From assembly GCA_958421655.1 (NCBI GenBank), contig CATZMG010000001.1, positions 32,749 to 96,748 on the forward strand: a stretch of 64,000 bases of DNA, written 5' to 3'. Below are positions 33,452-41,810 of this stretch, in pieces (within the stretch, counting starts at the first letter, position 1; every line of letters starts with the position of its first letter). Below the pieces are notes generated by a model. That model was not told where the DNA came from and did no database searches. It saw only the letters and a list, made by a program, of their open reading frames with translations. Both the position numbers and the translations under genes were made by a program. The DNA comes from an uncultured Collinsella sp. Lineage in GTDB: Bacteria; Actinomycetota; Coriobacteriia; Coriobacteriales; Coriobacteriaceae.

Positions 33452-36046
33452 TTGAAGCTCATCATCGCCGAGAAAAACGACGCCGCGCGTCAGATCGCCG
33501 AGCGGCTGTCCACGGGTAAGCCTAAAAAGGACAAGGTGTACAACACCGCCATCTACCGTTTTGAGTGGAAGGGCGAGGAGTGCGTGACGATCGGTCTTGC
33601 CGGTCACATCCTTGCGCCCGATTTTTGCGACAGCGTGCTGTTCGATAAAAAGCTGGGCTGGTATTCGGTGACCGAGGACGGTGAGATGTTGCCGGCCGAT
33701 ATGCCCGATGGCCTGGCCCGCCCGCCCTACGACACCAAGCGTAAACCGTTCCTTGCCGATGGCATTTCCATCAAGGGCTGGAAGCTCGAGAGCCTGCCTT
33801 ACCTCACCTGGGCACCCGTCATTAAGCTACCGGCCGAGAAGGAGCTCATTCGTTCGCTCAAGAACCTTGCCAAGAAGTCTGACAGCGTCATCATCGCCAC
33901 GGACTTTGACCGCGAGGGCGAGCTGATCGGTTCGGACGCCCTCAACAAGGTGCGTGAGGTGGCGCCCGACTTGCCGGTTGCCCGCGCCCAATACTCTTCG
34001 TTTACCAAGGCCGAGATCACGCACGCCTTCGATAATCTCGTCTCGCTCGACCAGAACCTGGCCGACGCAGGCGAGAGCCGTCAGCACATCGACCTTATCT
34101 GGGGTGCGGTGCTCACGCGTTACCTGACGCTCGCCAAGTTTGGCGGCTTTGGCAACGTGCGCTCCGCCGGCCGCGTGCAGACACCGACGCTTGCCCTGGT
34201 GGTCGAGCGCGAGCGCGAGCGCATGGCGTTTGTGCCCGAGGACTATTGGCAGATTCGCGGCATGGGTGCCGCGCAGGGCGCTGCCGAGGACGACCGCTTT
34301 AAGATCGCACACAAGACGGCGCGTTTTACCGACAAGGATGCTGCCGAGACGGCGTATGGTCACGTCGACGGCGCCAAGACGGCGACCGTTGCCGCGGTGA
34401 CCAAGCGCTCGCGTAAGCAGCAGCCGCCCACGCCGTTTGCGACGACCTCGCTGCAGGCTGCCGCCGCGGCCGAGGGTATCTCGCCTGCGCGTACCATGCG
34501 CATCGCCGAGTCCCTCTACATGGCGGGCCTCATCAGCTACCCGCGTGTCGACAACACCGTGTACCCTGCGACGCTCGATCTGGGCGCCGTGGTGAGCGAC
34601 CTGGCAAAGATCAACCCGGCGCTGGCGCCTGTGTGCAAAAAGGTACTCGCGGGTCCCATGAAGCCCACGCGCGGCAAAGTCGAGACCACCGATCACCCGC
34701 CTATCTACCCCACGGGCGAGGGCGATTCGTCCACGCTCGACGGCGGCCAGCGTAAGCTCTACGACCTCATCGCCCGTCGCTTCCTGGCAACGCTCATGGG
34801 ACCCGCGACCATCGAGAACACCAAGCTCGAGCTCGACGTGAACGGCGAGCCGTTCGTGGCTTCGGGCGATGTGCTCGTGACCCCGGGTTTCCGCGAGGCA
34901 TACCCATATGGACTCAAACGCGACGAGCAGATGCCGCCGCTTGAGCAGGGCGATACGGTCGACGTGTTCGACATTAAGCTCGAGGCAAAGCAGACCGAGC
35001 CGCCCGCGCGCTACAGCCAGGGCAAGCTCGTGCAGGAGATGGAAAAGCGCGGTTTGGGCACCAAGTCCACGCGCGCGAGCATCATCGAGCGCCTGTATGC
35101 CGTGCGCTATCTCAAAAATGATCCCGTTGAGCCGAGCCAGCTGGGCATCGCCATTATCGATGCACTGTCGCAGTTTGCCCCGCGCATCACGAGCCCCGAT
35201 ATGACCAGTGAGCTCGACGGCGACATGACCCGCGTGGAGCGCGGCGAGGACACCGAAGAGCATGTCGTGACGCACTCGCGCGCGCTGCTGGCCGGCGTGC
35301 TCGACGAGCTGCTCAAGCATACGCAGGAGCTGGGCGACGCCATCAGCGACGCCGTTACGGCCGATGCGCGCGTGGGCGCCTGCCCCAAGTGCGGCAAGGA
35401 CCTGGTTATGAAGACGAGCGCCAAGACCCGTGGCAGCTTCATTGGCTGCATGGGCTGGCCCGACTGCGACGTGACCTATCCGGTGCCGAGCGGCGTCAAG
35501 GTAAGCCCGCTCGAGGGCGAGGCAGCCGTGTGCCCCGAGTGCGGCGCGCCGCGCATTAAGTGCCAGCCGTTCCGCCAGAAGGCCTTCGAGATTTGCGTGA
35601 ACCCTACGTGCCCCACCAACTACGAGCCCGACCTTAAGGTGGGCGAGTGCAAGGTGTGCGCCGAGGCCGGACGTCATGGCGACCTGATCGCGCACAAGAG
35701 CGAGAAGAGCGGCAAGCGCTTTATCCGCTGCACCAACTACGATGACTGCGGTGTGAGCTATCCTCTGCCGGCGCGCGGTAAGCTCGAGGCGACGGGTGAG
35801 ACTTGCCCCGAGTGCGGCGCCCCCATCGTGGTGGTCAACACGGCGCGCGGCCCGTGGCGCATCTGCGTGAACATGGACTGCCCGACCAAGGAGAAGAAGC
35901 CCGCCCGCGGTCGCAAGACCACGACCAAGGCGAGCACGGCAAAGAAGACGACGGCGGCCAAGAAGACTTCGACCGCCAAGAAGTCGACCGCCAAGAAGAC
36001 TGCCGCGAAAAAGACGACCACCAAGAAGGCGGCCGCCGACAAGTAG
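33452..36046 (+). CDS. topA: Type IA DNA topoisomerase, archaeal-like
   Basis: 864 residues from a TTG preceded by ATAGGAGCC. The Toprim domain begins MKLIIAEKNDAARQIAERLS and has DFDREGE at residue 151; the catalytic Tyr is residue 363 in LISYPRVDN. Four C4 zinc fingers follow (CPKCGKD, CPECGAPRIKC, CKVC, CPECGAP starts), then a tail of about 50 residues made of Lys/Thr/Ala repeats (AKKTT/AKKS) like histone H1. It relaxes negative supercoils. The N-terminus and zinc-finger array are closer in style to archaeal topoisomerase I than to the E. coli enzyme, which starts with GKALVIVESPAKA. The gene follows hypB by 54 bases. Confidence 0.9.
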   Translation: MKLIIAEKNDAARQIAERLSTGKPKKDKVYNTAIYRFEWKGEECVTIGLAGHILAPDFCDSVLFDKKLGWYSVTEDGEMLPADMPDGLARPPYDTKRKPFLADGISIKGWKLESLPYLTWAPVIKLPAEKELIRSLKNLAKKSDSVIIATDFDREGELIGSDALNKVREVAPDLPVARAQYSSFTKAEITHAFDNLVSLDQNLADAGESRQHIDLIWGAVLTRYLTLAKFGGFGNVRSAGRVQTPTLALVVERERERMAFVPEDYWQIRGMGAAQGAAEDDRFKIAHKTARFTDKDAAETAYGHVDGAKTATVAAVTKRSRKQQPPTPFATTSLQAAAAAEGISPARTMRIAESLYMAGLISYPRVDNTVYPATLDLGAVVSDLAKINPALAPVCKKVLAGPMKPTRGKVETTDHPPIYPTGEGDSSTLDGGQRKLYDLIARRFLATLMGPATIENTKLELDVNGEPFVASGDVLVTPGFREAYPYGLKRDEQMPPLEQGDTVDVFDIKLEAKQTEPPARYSQGKLVQEMEKRGLGTKSTRASIIERLYAVRYLKNDPVEPSQLGIAIIDALSQFAPRITSPDMTSELDGDMTRVERGEDTEEHVVTHSRALLAGVLDELLKHTQELGDAISDAVTADARVGACPKCGKDLVMKTSAKTRGSFIGCMGWPDCDVTYPVPSGVKVSPLEGEAAVCPECGAPRIKCQPFRQKAFEICVNPTCPTNYEPDLKVGECKVCAEAGRHGDLIAHKSEKSGKRFIRCTNYDDCGVSYPLPARGKLEATGETCPECGAPIVVVNTARGPWRICVNMDCPTKEKKPARGRKTTTKASTAKKTTAAKKTSTAKKSTAKKTAAKKTTTKKAAADK

Positions 36047-36074
36047 CGGCGCAGCCGAAACATAGCCCAAAACA

Positions 36075-36112
36075 AAAACGAGCGAGGGTCCCATGATCCT
36101 CGCTCGTTTTTT
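36075..36112 (+). terminator. topA terminator
   Basis: AAAACGAGCGAGG pairs with CCTCGCTCGTTTT, then TTA. Confidence 0.88.
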
Positions 36113-36125
36113 AGACCGGCAGAGT

Positions 36126-36197
36126 GCTAGTTCACTTCGACGGGTTTGGCGCCGGGATAGCGCTAGTTCACTTCGACGGGTTTGGCGCCGGGATAGC
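36126..36197. repeat. 36-bp perfect tandem duplication over a gene end
   Basis: 36126-36161 and 36162-36197 are identical. The unit covers the last 11 codons and stop of the zinc-ribbon protein gene (leftward), so the same stop-containing segment is present again directly downstream. Confidence 0.9.
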
Positions 36198-37146
36198 GCT
36201 CCTCAAAGTCTAGGCGGTACTTATTGTCATTGGTGCCCGCCACGTTGTCGCGCGACAGCGGCGCCACGATCTCATTCTTGTGGTCCGCAGGCTTGGCGTA
36301 TTTCAGGCTGATCTCCCAGGCATCACAGATTGCGTCAATGCGGTGATCCAGGTCGTCGTACAGGGCGATGATGTCCTTCCAGGAGCTGTAGTTCTTGGAG
36401 CTCGTCGGGACGTCTAGGTCCTCGACGATGTCGTAATACTGCTCGATGGTGTCCTCCGTGCGCTCGGCGACGTCGGCGAGATTTTGACGGGTGGTTCGAT
36501 CCTCTTCCAGATAGCTGCCGTTGAAGTTTTGCGCGCAGCCACGGACGTAGCTGTCGAGGTCTTCGAGCAAGTCGTAGTATTCGCTCAGTCGACGGTAGAG
36601 ATTCTGCTCGGAGAGCGTTGCTTCGCCTCCATCCTCGTCGTCATCGTCATCATCGTCGTACAGGCTGTTGGGATCGCCGAGAGGCTTTAGGTCATCGTCG
36701 TCGACGTCATGGTGTAGCTTAGCTACCTCGGCAGTCGTCTGCGTGGTGGCGTTGTCGAAAGGCTTGATCACAAAGAAAATGACCAGGGCGATGATGATCG
36801 CCACCAGCACAACGATAACGGCGATAAGCGGCCCGGTGCCGCTCTTTTTGGAAGCGGGGGTCTGTGGCGAAGCGGGCGCGTATGCGGGAGCCGGCTGCTG
36901 TTGGGGCGAGCCGCTCGCGACGGGTATGCGCTGCGTGGTCTCGACGGCCTCGGTCCTTGCAGCGGGGTCGGGGCTATAGGCGAGGGGGTCGTCCGCCTTG
37001 GCTTGCGGCGTATCAAGGGAGCCGGTCTGCTCAAAAGCGGGCTGGCTATCGCTCGCGGCTGTTTGCTCAACGGGTGCACCGCACGAGGTGCAGAACTTGG
37101 CATTATCTGCAAGAAGCTTGCCGCACGAGGCGCAATACCGAGACAT
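36163..37146 (-). CDS. Zinc-ribbon membrane protein of unknown function
   Basis: About 327 residues. MSRYCASCGKLLADNAKFCTSCG is a double CxxC zinc ribbon; a Pro/Ala/Gln-rich linker follows (residues 30-105), then one membrane helix (about 110-132), an acidic run of eight Asp/Glu near 170 and a helical outside domain rich in Tyr/Asp. The arrangement resembles TcaA/zinc-ribbon stress proteins, but no function can be named. The ATG at 37146 has AAAGGAGTGGCA in front. The 3' end lies within a 36-bp tandem duplication. Confidence 0.75.
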   Translation of the reverse strand: MSRYCASCGKLLADNAKFCTSCGAPVEQTAASDSQPAFEQTGSLDTPQAKADDPLAYSPDPAARTEAVETTQRIPVASGSPQQQPAPAYAPASPQTPASKKSGTGPLIAVIVVLVAIIIALVIFFVIKPFDNATTQTTAEVAKLHHDVDDDDLKPLGDPNSLYDDDDDDDEDGGEATLSEQNLYRRLSEYYDLLEDLDSYVRGCAQNFNGSYLEEDRTTRQNLADVAERTEDTIEQYYDIVEDLDVPTSSKNYSSWKDIIALYDDLDHRIDAICDAWEISLKYAKPADHKNEIVAPLSRDNVAGTNDNKYRLDFEERYPGAKPVEVN

Positions 37147-37214
37147 TGCCACTCCTTTCGCCACATTTCAATGCAATACGACGATTATACCCAGCATCCA
37201 AAATTCCCCATCAT

Positions 37215-37283
37215 AAGTTGCGGTGAAATAGGGACTGTTTGGCGGTCTCGGAGCTTCAATCAGTCCCTATTTCACCGCAACTT
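37215..37283. repeat. Perfect 23-bp inverted repeat (family R4)
   Basis: 37215-37237 and 37261-37283 are exact reverse complements around a 23-base spacer; the arm ends TGAAATAGGGACTG. It sits between the divergent zinc-ribbon gene and tmk. Confidence 0.85.
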
Positions 37284-37386
37284 TGGAAAGGCACCTTTAG
37301 CCATTGGGGACGCACCGAGCACTGGGGTATCATGGCTTGGTTGCTATAAATCGCATTTTCGCGCCTTGTAGGAAGGGGCTGCGCCC

Positions 37387-38070
37387 ATGGCTTTTGAGCC
37401 CGCTCAACATAGCTTTATCACGCTCGAGGGCGTCGACGGCGCCGGCAAGTCCACGCAGGCGCGCCTGCTTGCCCGTGCGCTCGACCTCGCTGGCTATCAG
37501 GTCGTAACTCTGCGCGAGCCGGGCGGCACCGCCATCAGCGAAAAGATCCGCGCCCTGCTGCTCGACCCCGCCAATACGGCGATGGGCGACACCTGCGAGC
37601 TGCTGCTCTACGAGGCCGCGCGTGCCCAGCTGGTGCACGAAGTCATCGCGCCTGCCCTCGCTGCCGGCAAGGTGGTCCTGTGCGACCGTTTCTACGATTC
37701 CACGACCTGTTATCAGGCGTTTGCCGATGGCCTCGACCGTCAGATGGTGCGCGATGCCAACAACCTGGCTGTCGCCGGTACGCATCCGGCGCTCACGCTC
37801 GTCTATCACATCACGCCCGAGCAGGCGGCGCTGCGTATGGCAGCCCGCGGTGCGGCCGATCGCATGGAGGCCAAGGGCATGGCCTTCCAGGAGCGTGTCT
37901 ACCAGGGATTTTGTGCCATTTCTGCCGAGGAACCCGCCCGCGTAAAACTCATCGACGCCACTGCGTCGATTGCAGGCGTCTTTGCGCAGACGGTCGAGCT
38001 GGTTCGCGCGTACGGTCTCGACATTCCCCAAGATGCCGTCGCCGCCGCGCTTGCCCAGGAGGCTGAGTAA
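37387..38070 (+). CDS. tmk: Thymidylate kinase
   Basis: 227 residues. P-loop LEGVDGAGKSTQARLLA at residue 15, the DRX motif CDRFYDSTTCYQ, and the LID region RMAARGAADRMEAKGMAF. It phosphorylates dTMP in the cytosol. AGGAAGGGGCTGCGCCC lies before the ATG. The stop is followed one base later by holB, and then ricT, the same order as the tmk-holB-yaaT run of Bacillus. Confidence 0.95.
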   Translation: MAFEPAQHSFITLEGVDGAGKSTQARLLARALDLAGYQVVTLREPGGTAISEKIRALLLDPANTAMGDTCELLLYEAARAQLVHEVIAPALAAGKVVLCDRFYDSTTCYQAFADGLDRQMVRDANNLAVAGTHPALTLVYHITPEQAALRMAARGAADRMEAKGMAFQERVYQGFCAISAEEPARVKLIDATASIAGVFAQTVELVRAYGLDIPQDAVAAALAQEAE

Positions 38071-38071
38071 C

Positions 38072-39199
38072 ATGGCCCCCGCGCAGACAAGCCTGCTGGC
38101 CAAGCTCGACACCCAACAGCGCGTGCGCGACTTTTTGACCAACGCCATCGCAAGCGGCCGCGCATCGCACGCCTACCTGTTCTTGGGCGCGCCCGGCGCC
38201 GGTAAGCTTGACGCCGCATGGGCGCTTGCCCAGGCATTCCTGTGCGAGCGGGACGGCTGTGGCTCGTGCGACAGCTGCGTGCGCGTCGCCCGCCATACGC
38301 ATCCCGACGTGCACTATTACACGCCCGAAAGTGCTACGGGCTACCTCATCGCGCAGACCCGCGAGCTGCTCGACGACGTGCCCCTGGCGCCCATCCGCGC
38401 CAAGGCAAAGGTCTACATCATCGACCGTGCCGAGCAGCTGCGCGCCAACACCGCCAACGCGCTGCTTAAAACGCTCGAGGAGCCGCCCGAGGGCGTCATG
38501 TTCATCCTGTTGGGTACCTCGGCCGACGTGATGCTGCCCACCATTGTGAGCCGCTGCCAGTGCGTGCCGTTTCGGCTGGTTTCGCCCACTGTGGCCGCGC
38601 AGGCCGTGAGCCGCGCCACCGGTCAGGATCCCGCGCGCTGCCGCATGGCCGTCGCTGTGGCGGGAAGCCCCACGCGCGGTATCGAGTTCCTTAAGAGCGC
38701 CGAGCGCCAGGACGCCCGTCGCCAGATGGTCCGCGCCATCGACTCGCTCATCGCCGCCGACGAGGCCGATGTGCTCAGTCGCGCCAAGTCGCTCATCGTC
38801 GCCGTCAAGGCGCCGCTCGCCGAGGTCAAGTCCACGCAGGAAAAGGTGCTCGAGCAAAATGCCGACTACCTGTCGCGTGGAGCATTGAAGCAGCTTGAGG
38901 ACCGCAACAAGCGCGAACTCAACGCGCGCGAGCGTTCGGGTATCATGGAAGCGCTGGCGAGCGCGCGGACGCTCATGCGCGACGTGCTGCTGACGCTTCA
39001 GGATGAGGCGGCAGACGTTGTGAACGAGGACGTGCGCGACACGATCGGGCGGCTTGCCGCCGCGACCAATGTTGCGGGTGCCACCCAGGCGCTCGAGGCG
39101 GTCGCAACCGCCGAGCGCAACATCGCCAGAAACGTTACTCCCCAGCTGGCCATCGAGGTCATGCTGTTCGATATCAGGAAGGCACTGAAATGCCGTTAG
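38072..39199 (+). CDS. holB: DNA polymerase III delta-prime subunit
   Basis: 375 residues. The AAA+ module has a P-loop-like GAPGAGKLD in which the usual Thr/Ser is Leu, so ATP binding is doubtful, as in other delta-prime proteins; a zinc module with Cys residues (ERDGCGSCDSCVRVARH), the Walker B-like VYIIDRAEQL and sensor region VSRCQCVPFRL are present. It is part of the clamp loader. ATG 38072 has AGGAGG upstream, and the gene begins one base after the tmk stop. The C-terminal domain is divergent from E. coli HolB. Confidence 0.88.
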   Translation: MAPAQTSLLAKLDTQQRVRDFLTNAIASGRASHAYLFLGAPGAGKLDAAWALAQAFLCERDGCGSCDSCVRVARHTHPDVHYYTPESATGYLIAQTRELLDDVPLAPIRAKAKVYIIDRAEQLRANTANALLKTLEEPPEGVMFILLGTSADVMLPTIVSRCQCVPFRLVSPTVAAQAVSRATGQDPARCRMAVAVAGSPTRGIEFLKSAERQDARRQMVRAIDSLIAADEADVLSRAKSLIVAVKAPLAEVKSTQEKVLEQNADYLSRGALKQLEDRNKRELNARERSGIMEALASARTLMRDVLLTLQDEAADVVNEDVRDTIGRLAAATNVAGATQALEAVATAERNIARNVTPQLAIEVMLFDIRKALKCR

Positions 39200-40890
39200 T
39201 CGTACCCGTTAAGTTTACCTACGCCTCGCGCGACCTGTGGTTCGACCCGCAGGATCTGGATATCCTCGAGGCCGATTATGCCATTTGCTCCACCGAGCGC
39301 GGAACCGAGATCGGCCTGGTCACGGCCGATCCCTTCGAGGTGCCGCAAGACGAGATCGGTCAGCCACTCAAGCCCGTGCTGCGCGTAGCGAGCGACATCG
39401 ACCTGCAGCTTGCCGATGACCTGGCTATCCAGGGTGACGAGGCCATGGTCGATTTCCGTCGTCTGGTCAAGGAGCTCGACCTCGAGATGAAGCCGGTCGG
39501 CGTCGAGTACCTGTTTGGCGGCGAGAAGGCTGTGTTCTACTTTGCTGCCGAGGAGCGCGTCGATTTCCGTCAGCTCGTCAAGGACCTGTCCTCGACGCTG
39601 CACATTCGCGTCGACATGCGCCAGATCGGCGTGCGCGACGAGACCCGCCTGGTGGGCGGCTATGCCCAGTGCGGCCAGGAGCTCTGCTGCACGCGCTTTG
39701 GCGGACAGTTTGAGCCGGTTTCGATTCGCATGGCAAAAGAGCAGGACCTGCCACTCAACTCGTCCAAAATTAGCGGCGTCTGCGGCCGCCTGATGTGCTG
39801 CCTGCGCTACGAGTTCGAGGCGTACAAGGACTTTAAGAGCCGCGCGCCCAAAAAGAAGACGCTTATCGATACGCCGCTTGGCAAGGCGCGTATCCAGGAA
39901 TATGACACGCCGCGCGAGCAGCTGGTGTTGCGCCTGGAGAACGGCAAAGTCTTTAAGGTCAACCTGGCTGACATGACCTGCTCTGAGGGCTGCAAAAAGA
40001 AGGCCGCCGAGCAGGGCTGCAACTGCCGCCCCGACTGCGTGACGCGCGATGTGCTCGAGCGTATCGAGTCGCCCGAGATGCGCTTGGCGCTTATGGAGCT
40101 CGACCGCGAGAATGGCGTCGACGTGGGCGATGGCCTGTCGAGCGCCGACCGTCTGGCGGGGACGACGATGCCCAAGCGCCGCCGTCGCGATGCGGACGCC
40201 GATGCCCGTGCCGGTCAGAGCCAGGGCGAGGGTCGCGGCCGCGGTAAGGGTCGCGGCAAGGCCGAGGCACCCGAGGCTGAGGAGGCTGCCGGTGGACGTC
40301 GCCGTCGCAAGCGCTCGGGTTCGGGCGATGTAGGCGAGGCCGCTCCCGCAGGCAAGAATTCCCCCCGCGAGCGCGAGGCTCAGCAGCCCCAGCAGCAAAA
40401 CCGCGGCGGTGGCATGAATCCCACGCGCCGTCGCCGCCGCCATTTGTCGAGCGAGGAGCGCGAGGACGCCTTCCGCGCCGCAGCCGCTCGCGAAGCCGGT
40501 GCCGCCCCCAAGGGTGGTTCGGGTTCCGATACGCCTGCCGACAAGGGTGGCAAGCAGCGCAACGATGACGAGCGCGCCCCGCGTCCGCGTCGTCGCCATT
40601 CCTCGGGCACGCAGCAAAAGCCCTCGGTGCCCTCCGTGGCCGATCAGGTCTCGGATGGCGAGGTCAAGGTCACGCACCGTCGCCCTGGAGATGGCGGAGG
40701 GGCGGCTGCCAAGGCCGCGCGCGGCGCTGCTCGCGACGAACGCGAGTCGCGCGAAGATCGTGGTGGCGAGGGTTCGGCCGACCAGGGCCAGAAGCGCCGT
40801 CGCCGTCGTCGTTCCCGCAAGCCGCGTCAAGATGGTGGCGAGGGCTCGACCCAAAACTCGTCCGCACCGCAACCGCCCACCGGCGAATAG
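39190..40890 (+). CDS. RicT/YaaT-like PSP1-domain protein with long basic tail
   Basis: 566 residues. The first 300 match the PSP1/RicT fold: EIGLVTADPFEVP, the Cys-rich block CGQELCCTRF, GVCGRLMCCLRYE and a third Cys cluster CSEGCKKKAAEQGCNC. RicT is an Fe-S-carrying cofactor of the RNase Y complex in Bacillus. The remaining 260 residues are a low-complexity Arg/Lys/Gly/Asp region, far longer than in the family; likely unstructured and RNA-binding by composition. The start overlaps holB by ten bases, and gene order matches Bacillus tmk-holB-yaaT. Confidence 0.85.
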   Translation: MPLVVPVKFTYASRDLWFDPQDLDILEADYAICSTERGTEIGLVTADPFEVPQDEIGQPLKPVLRVASDIDLQLADDLAIQGDEAMVDFRRLVKELDLEMKPVGVEYLFGGEKAVFYFAAEERVDFRQLVKDLSSTLHIRVDMRQIGVRDETRLVGGYAQCGQELCCTRFGGQFEPVSIRMAKEQDLPLNSSKISGVCGRLMCCLRYEFEAYKDFKSRAPKKKTLIDTPLGKARIQEYDTPREQLVLRLENGKVFKVNLADMTCSEGCKKKAAEQGCNCRPDCVTRDVLERIESPEMRLALMELDRENGVDVGDGLSSADRLAGTTMPKRRRRDADADARAGQSQGEGRGRGKGRGKAEAPEAEEAAGGRRRRKRSGSGDVGEAAPAGKNSPREREAQQPQQQNRGGGMNPTRRRRRHLSSEEREDAFRAAAAREAGAAPKGGSGSDTPADKGGKQRNDDERAPRPRRRHSSGTQQKPSVPSVADQVSDGEVKVTHRRPGDGGGAAAKAARGAARDERESREDRGGEGSADQGQKRRRRRRSRKPRQDGGEGSTQNSSAPQPPTGE

Positions 40891-40956
40891 CGCCCGCAAA
40901 CGGATTTAACCTGCCTGACCCCAAACGCGTCGGGGTACCATAGCGCTGAATCAACG

Positions 40957-40986
40957 ACCCTCCCTGCGACCGAGCGTAGGGAGGGT
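40957..40986 (+). promoter_or_regulatory. Hairpin covering the comF ribosome site
   Basis: ACCCTCCCTGCG pairs with CGTAGGGAGGGT (12 bp, one mismatch) around a 6-base loop. The right arm contains the GGGAGGG ribosome site of the GTG start at 40993, so it could either end the ricT transcript or limit comF translation. Confidence 0.5.
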
Positions 40987-40992
40987 TGTGTC

Positions 40993-41799
40993 GTGAAGAG
41001 ACATTTGAATGTGTTGGGATGCCTGCAAGGTGCCGACATCCTACCGTTTGCGGATGAATTGCTACCGTTTGCCGAGCGGGCGGCGCACGAGGCGCTTGAG
41101 GCGTTGTCGCCCACGCGATGCGCCGGCTGCGAGCGCGCCGGTGCGCTTATTTGCCAAGACTGCCTGGCCGCGCTCGCGCTCATCGACCCGCGGCATAGCT
41201 GCACTCGATGCGGCGCCCCGTTTGGAGACTTGCTGTGCACCGAGTGCTCGGTCGAGGGTACGCCCTCGGCGATGGCCGAAGCTCTCGACCGGTGCCTGGC
41301 ATGTGCCGTTTACACGCATCCGCTGCCGCGGATCATTAAAGCGTACAAAGACGCGGGCGAGCGACGCCTGGCGCCGTATCTGGCAGAGCTGCTATACGAC
41401 ACCGCCTTACATGCCCAGGTCGCGGCACCCGAACGCTTAGGCGGTGTGTTGTCCGGCGCCGATGCAGTGGTGTTTGTGCCCGCGACGGCGGCGGCGTTTC
41501 GGCGACGCGGCTTCGATCATATGGAAGCCATCGCGCGCCCATTTTGCGAGTTGTCGGGTGTTCCGCTGCTCGACGCCCTCGTTAAGTACGGCCATGGCGA
41601 CCAGCGTGAACTCGGTCGTGAAGAGCGCCGTGAACGCGCCCGAGGCATGTACGAGACCGTTGAGGACGTGCGGGGCCGCCGCCTGCTGCTTATCGACGAC
41701 GTTATCACCACGGGTGCGACGATGGCAGTGGCTTCGGCGGAACTCAAGCGCGCCGGTGCCGCGGCCGTTGATGGCCTCGCTATCGCACGCGTTTGGTAG
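40993..41799 (+). CDS. ComF-family amidophosphoribosyltransferase-like protein
   Basis: 268 residues from a GTG. N-terminal zinc fingers CAGCERAGALICQDC and CTRCGAPFGDLLCTEC, then a phosphoribosyltransferase domain with the PRPP motif LLLIDDVITTGAT near residue 235 and the preceding GRRLLL strand. ComF proteins take part in competence DNA uptake or recombination/repair in several bacteria; the precise activity is unknown. The ribosome site lies in a hairpin arm. The downstream gene overlaps or abuts the stop codon. Confidence 0.88.
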   Translation: MKRHLNVLGCLQGADILPFADELLPFAERAAHEALEALSPTRCAGCERAGALICQDCLAALALIDPRHSCTRCGAPFGDLLCTECSVEGTPSAMAEALDRCLACAVYTHPLPRIIKAYKDAGERRLAPYLAELLYDTALHAQVAAPERLGGVLSGADAVVFVPATAAAFRRRGFDHMEAIARPFCELSGVPLLDALVKYGHGDQRELGREERRERARGMYETVEDVRGRRLLLIDDVITTGATMAVASAELKRAGAAAVDGLAIARVW

Positions 41800-41810
41800 G
41801 GGTGATTCGT

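Noticed and set aside
33827..36094. 755-residue minus-strand frame
   Set aside because: Antisense to topA; the Arg/Leu/Gly-rich translation is a typical shadow of GC-rich coding DNA.
38072..39199. dnaX (tau/gamma)
   Set aside because: Missing Walker A Thr and position after tmk fit holB.
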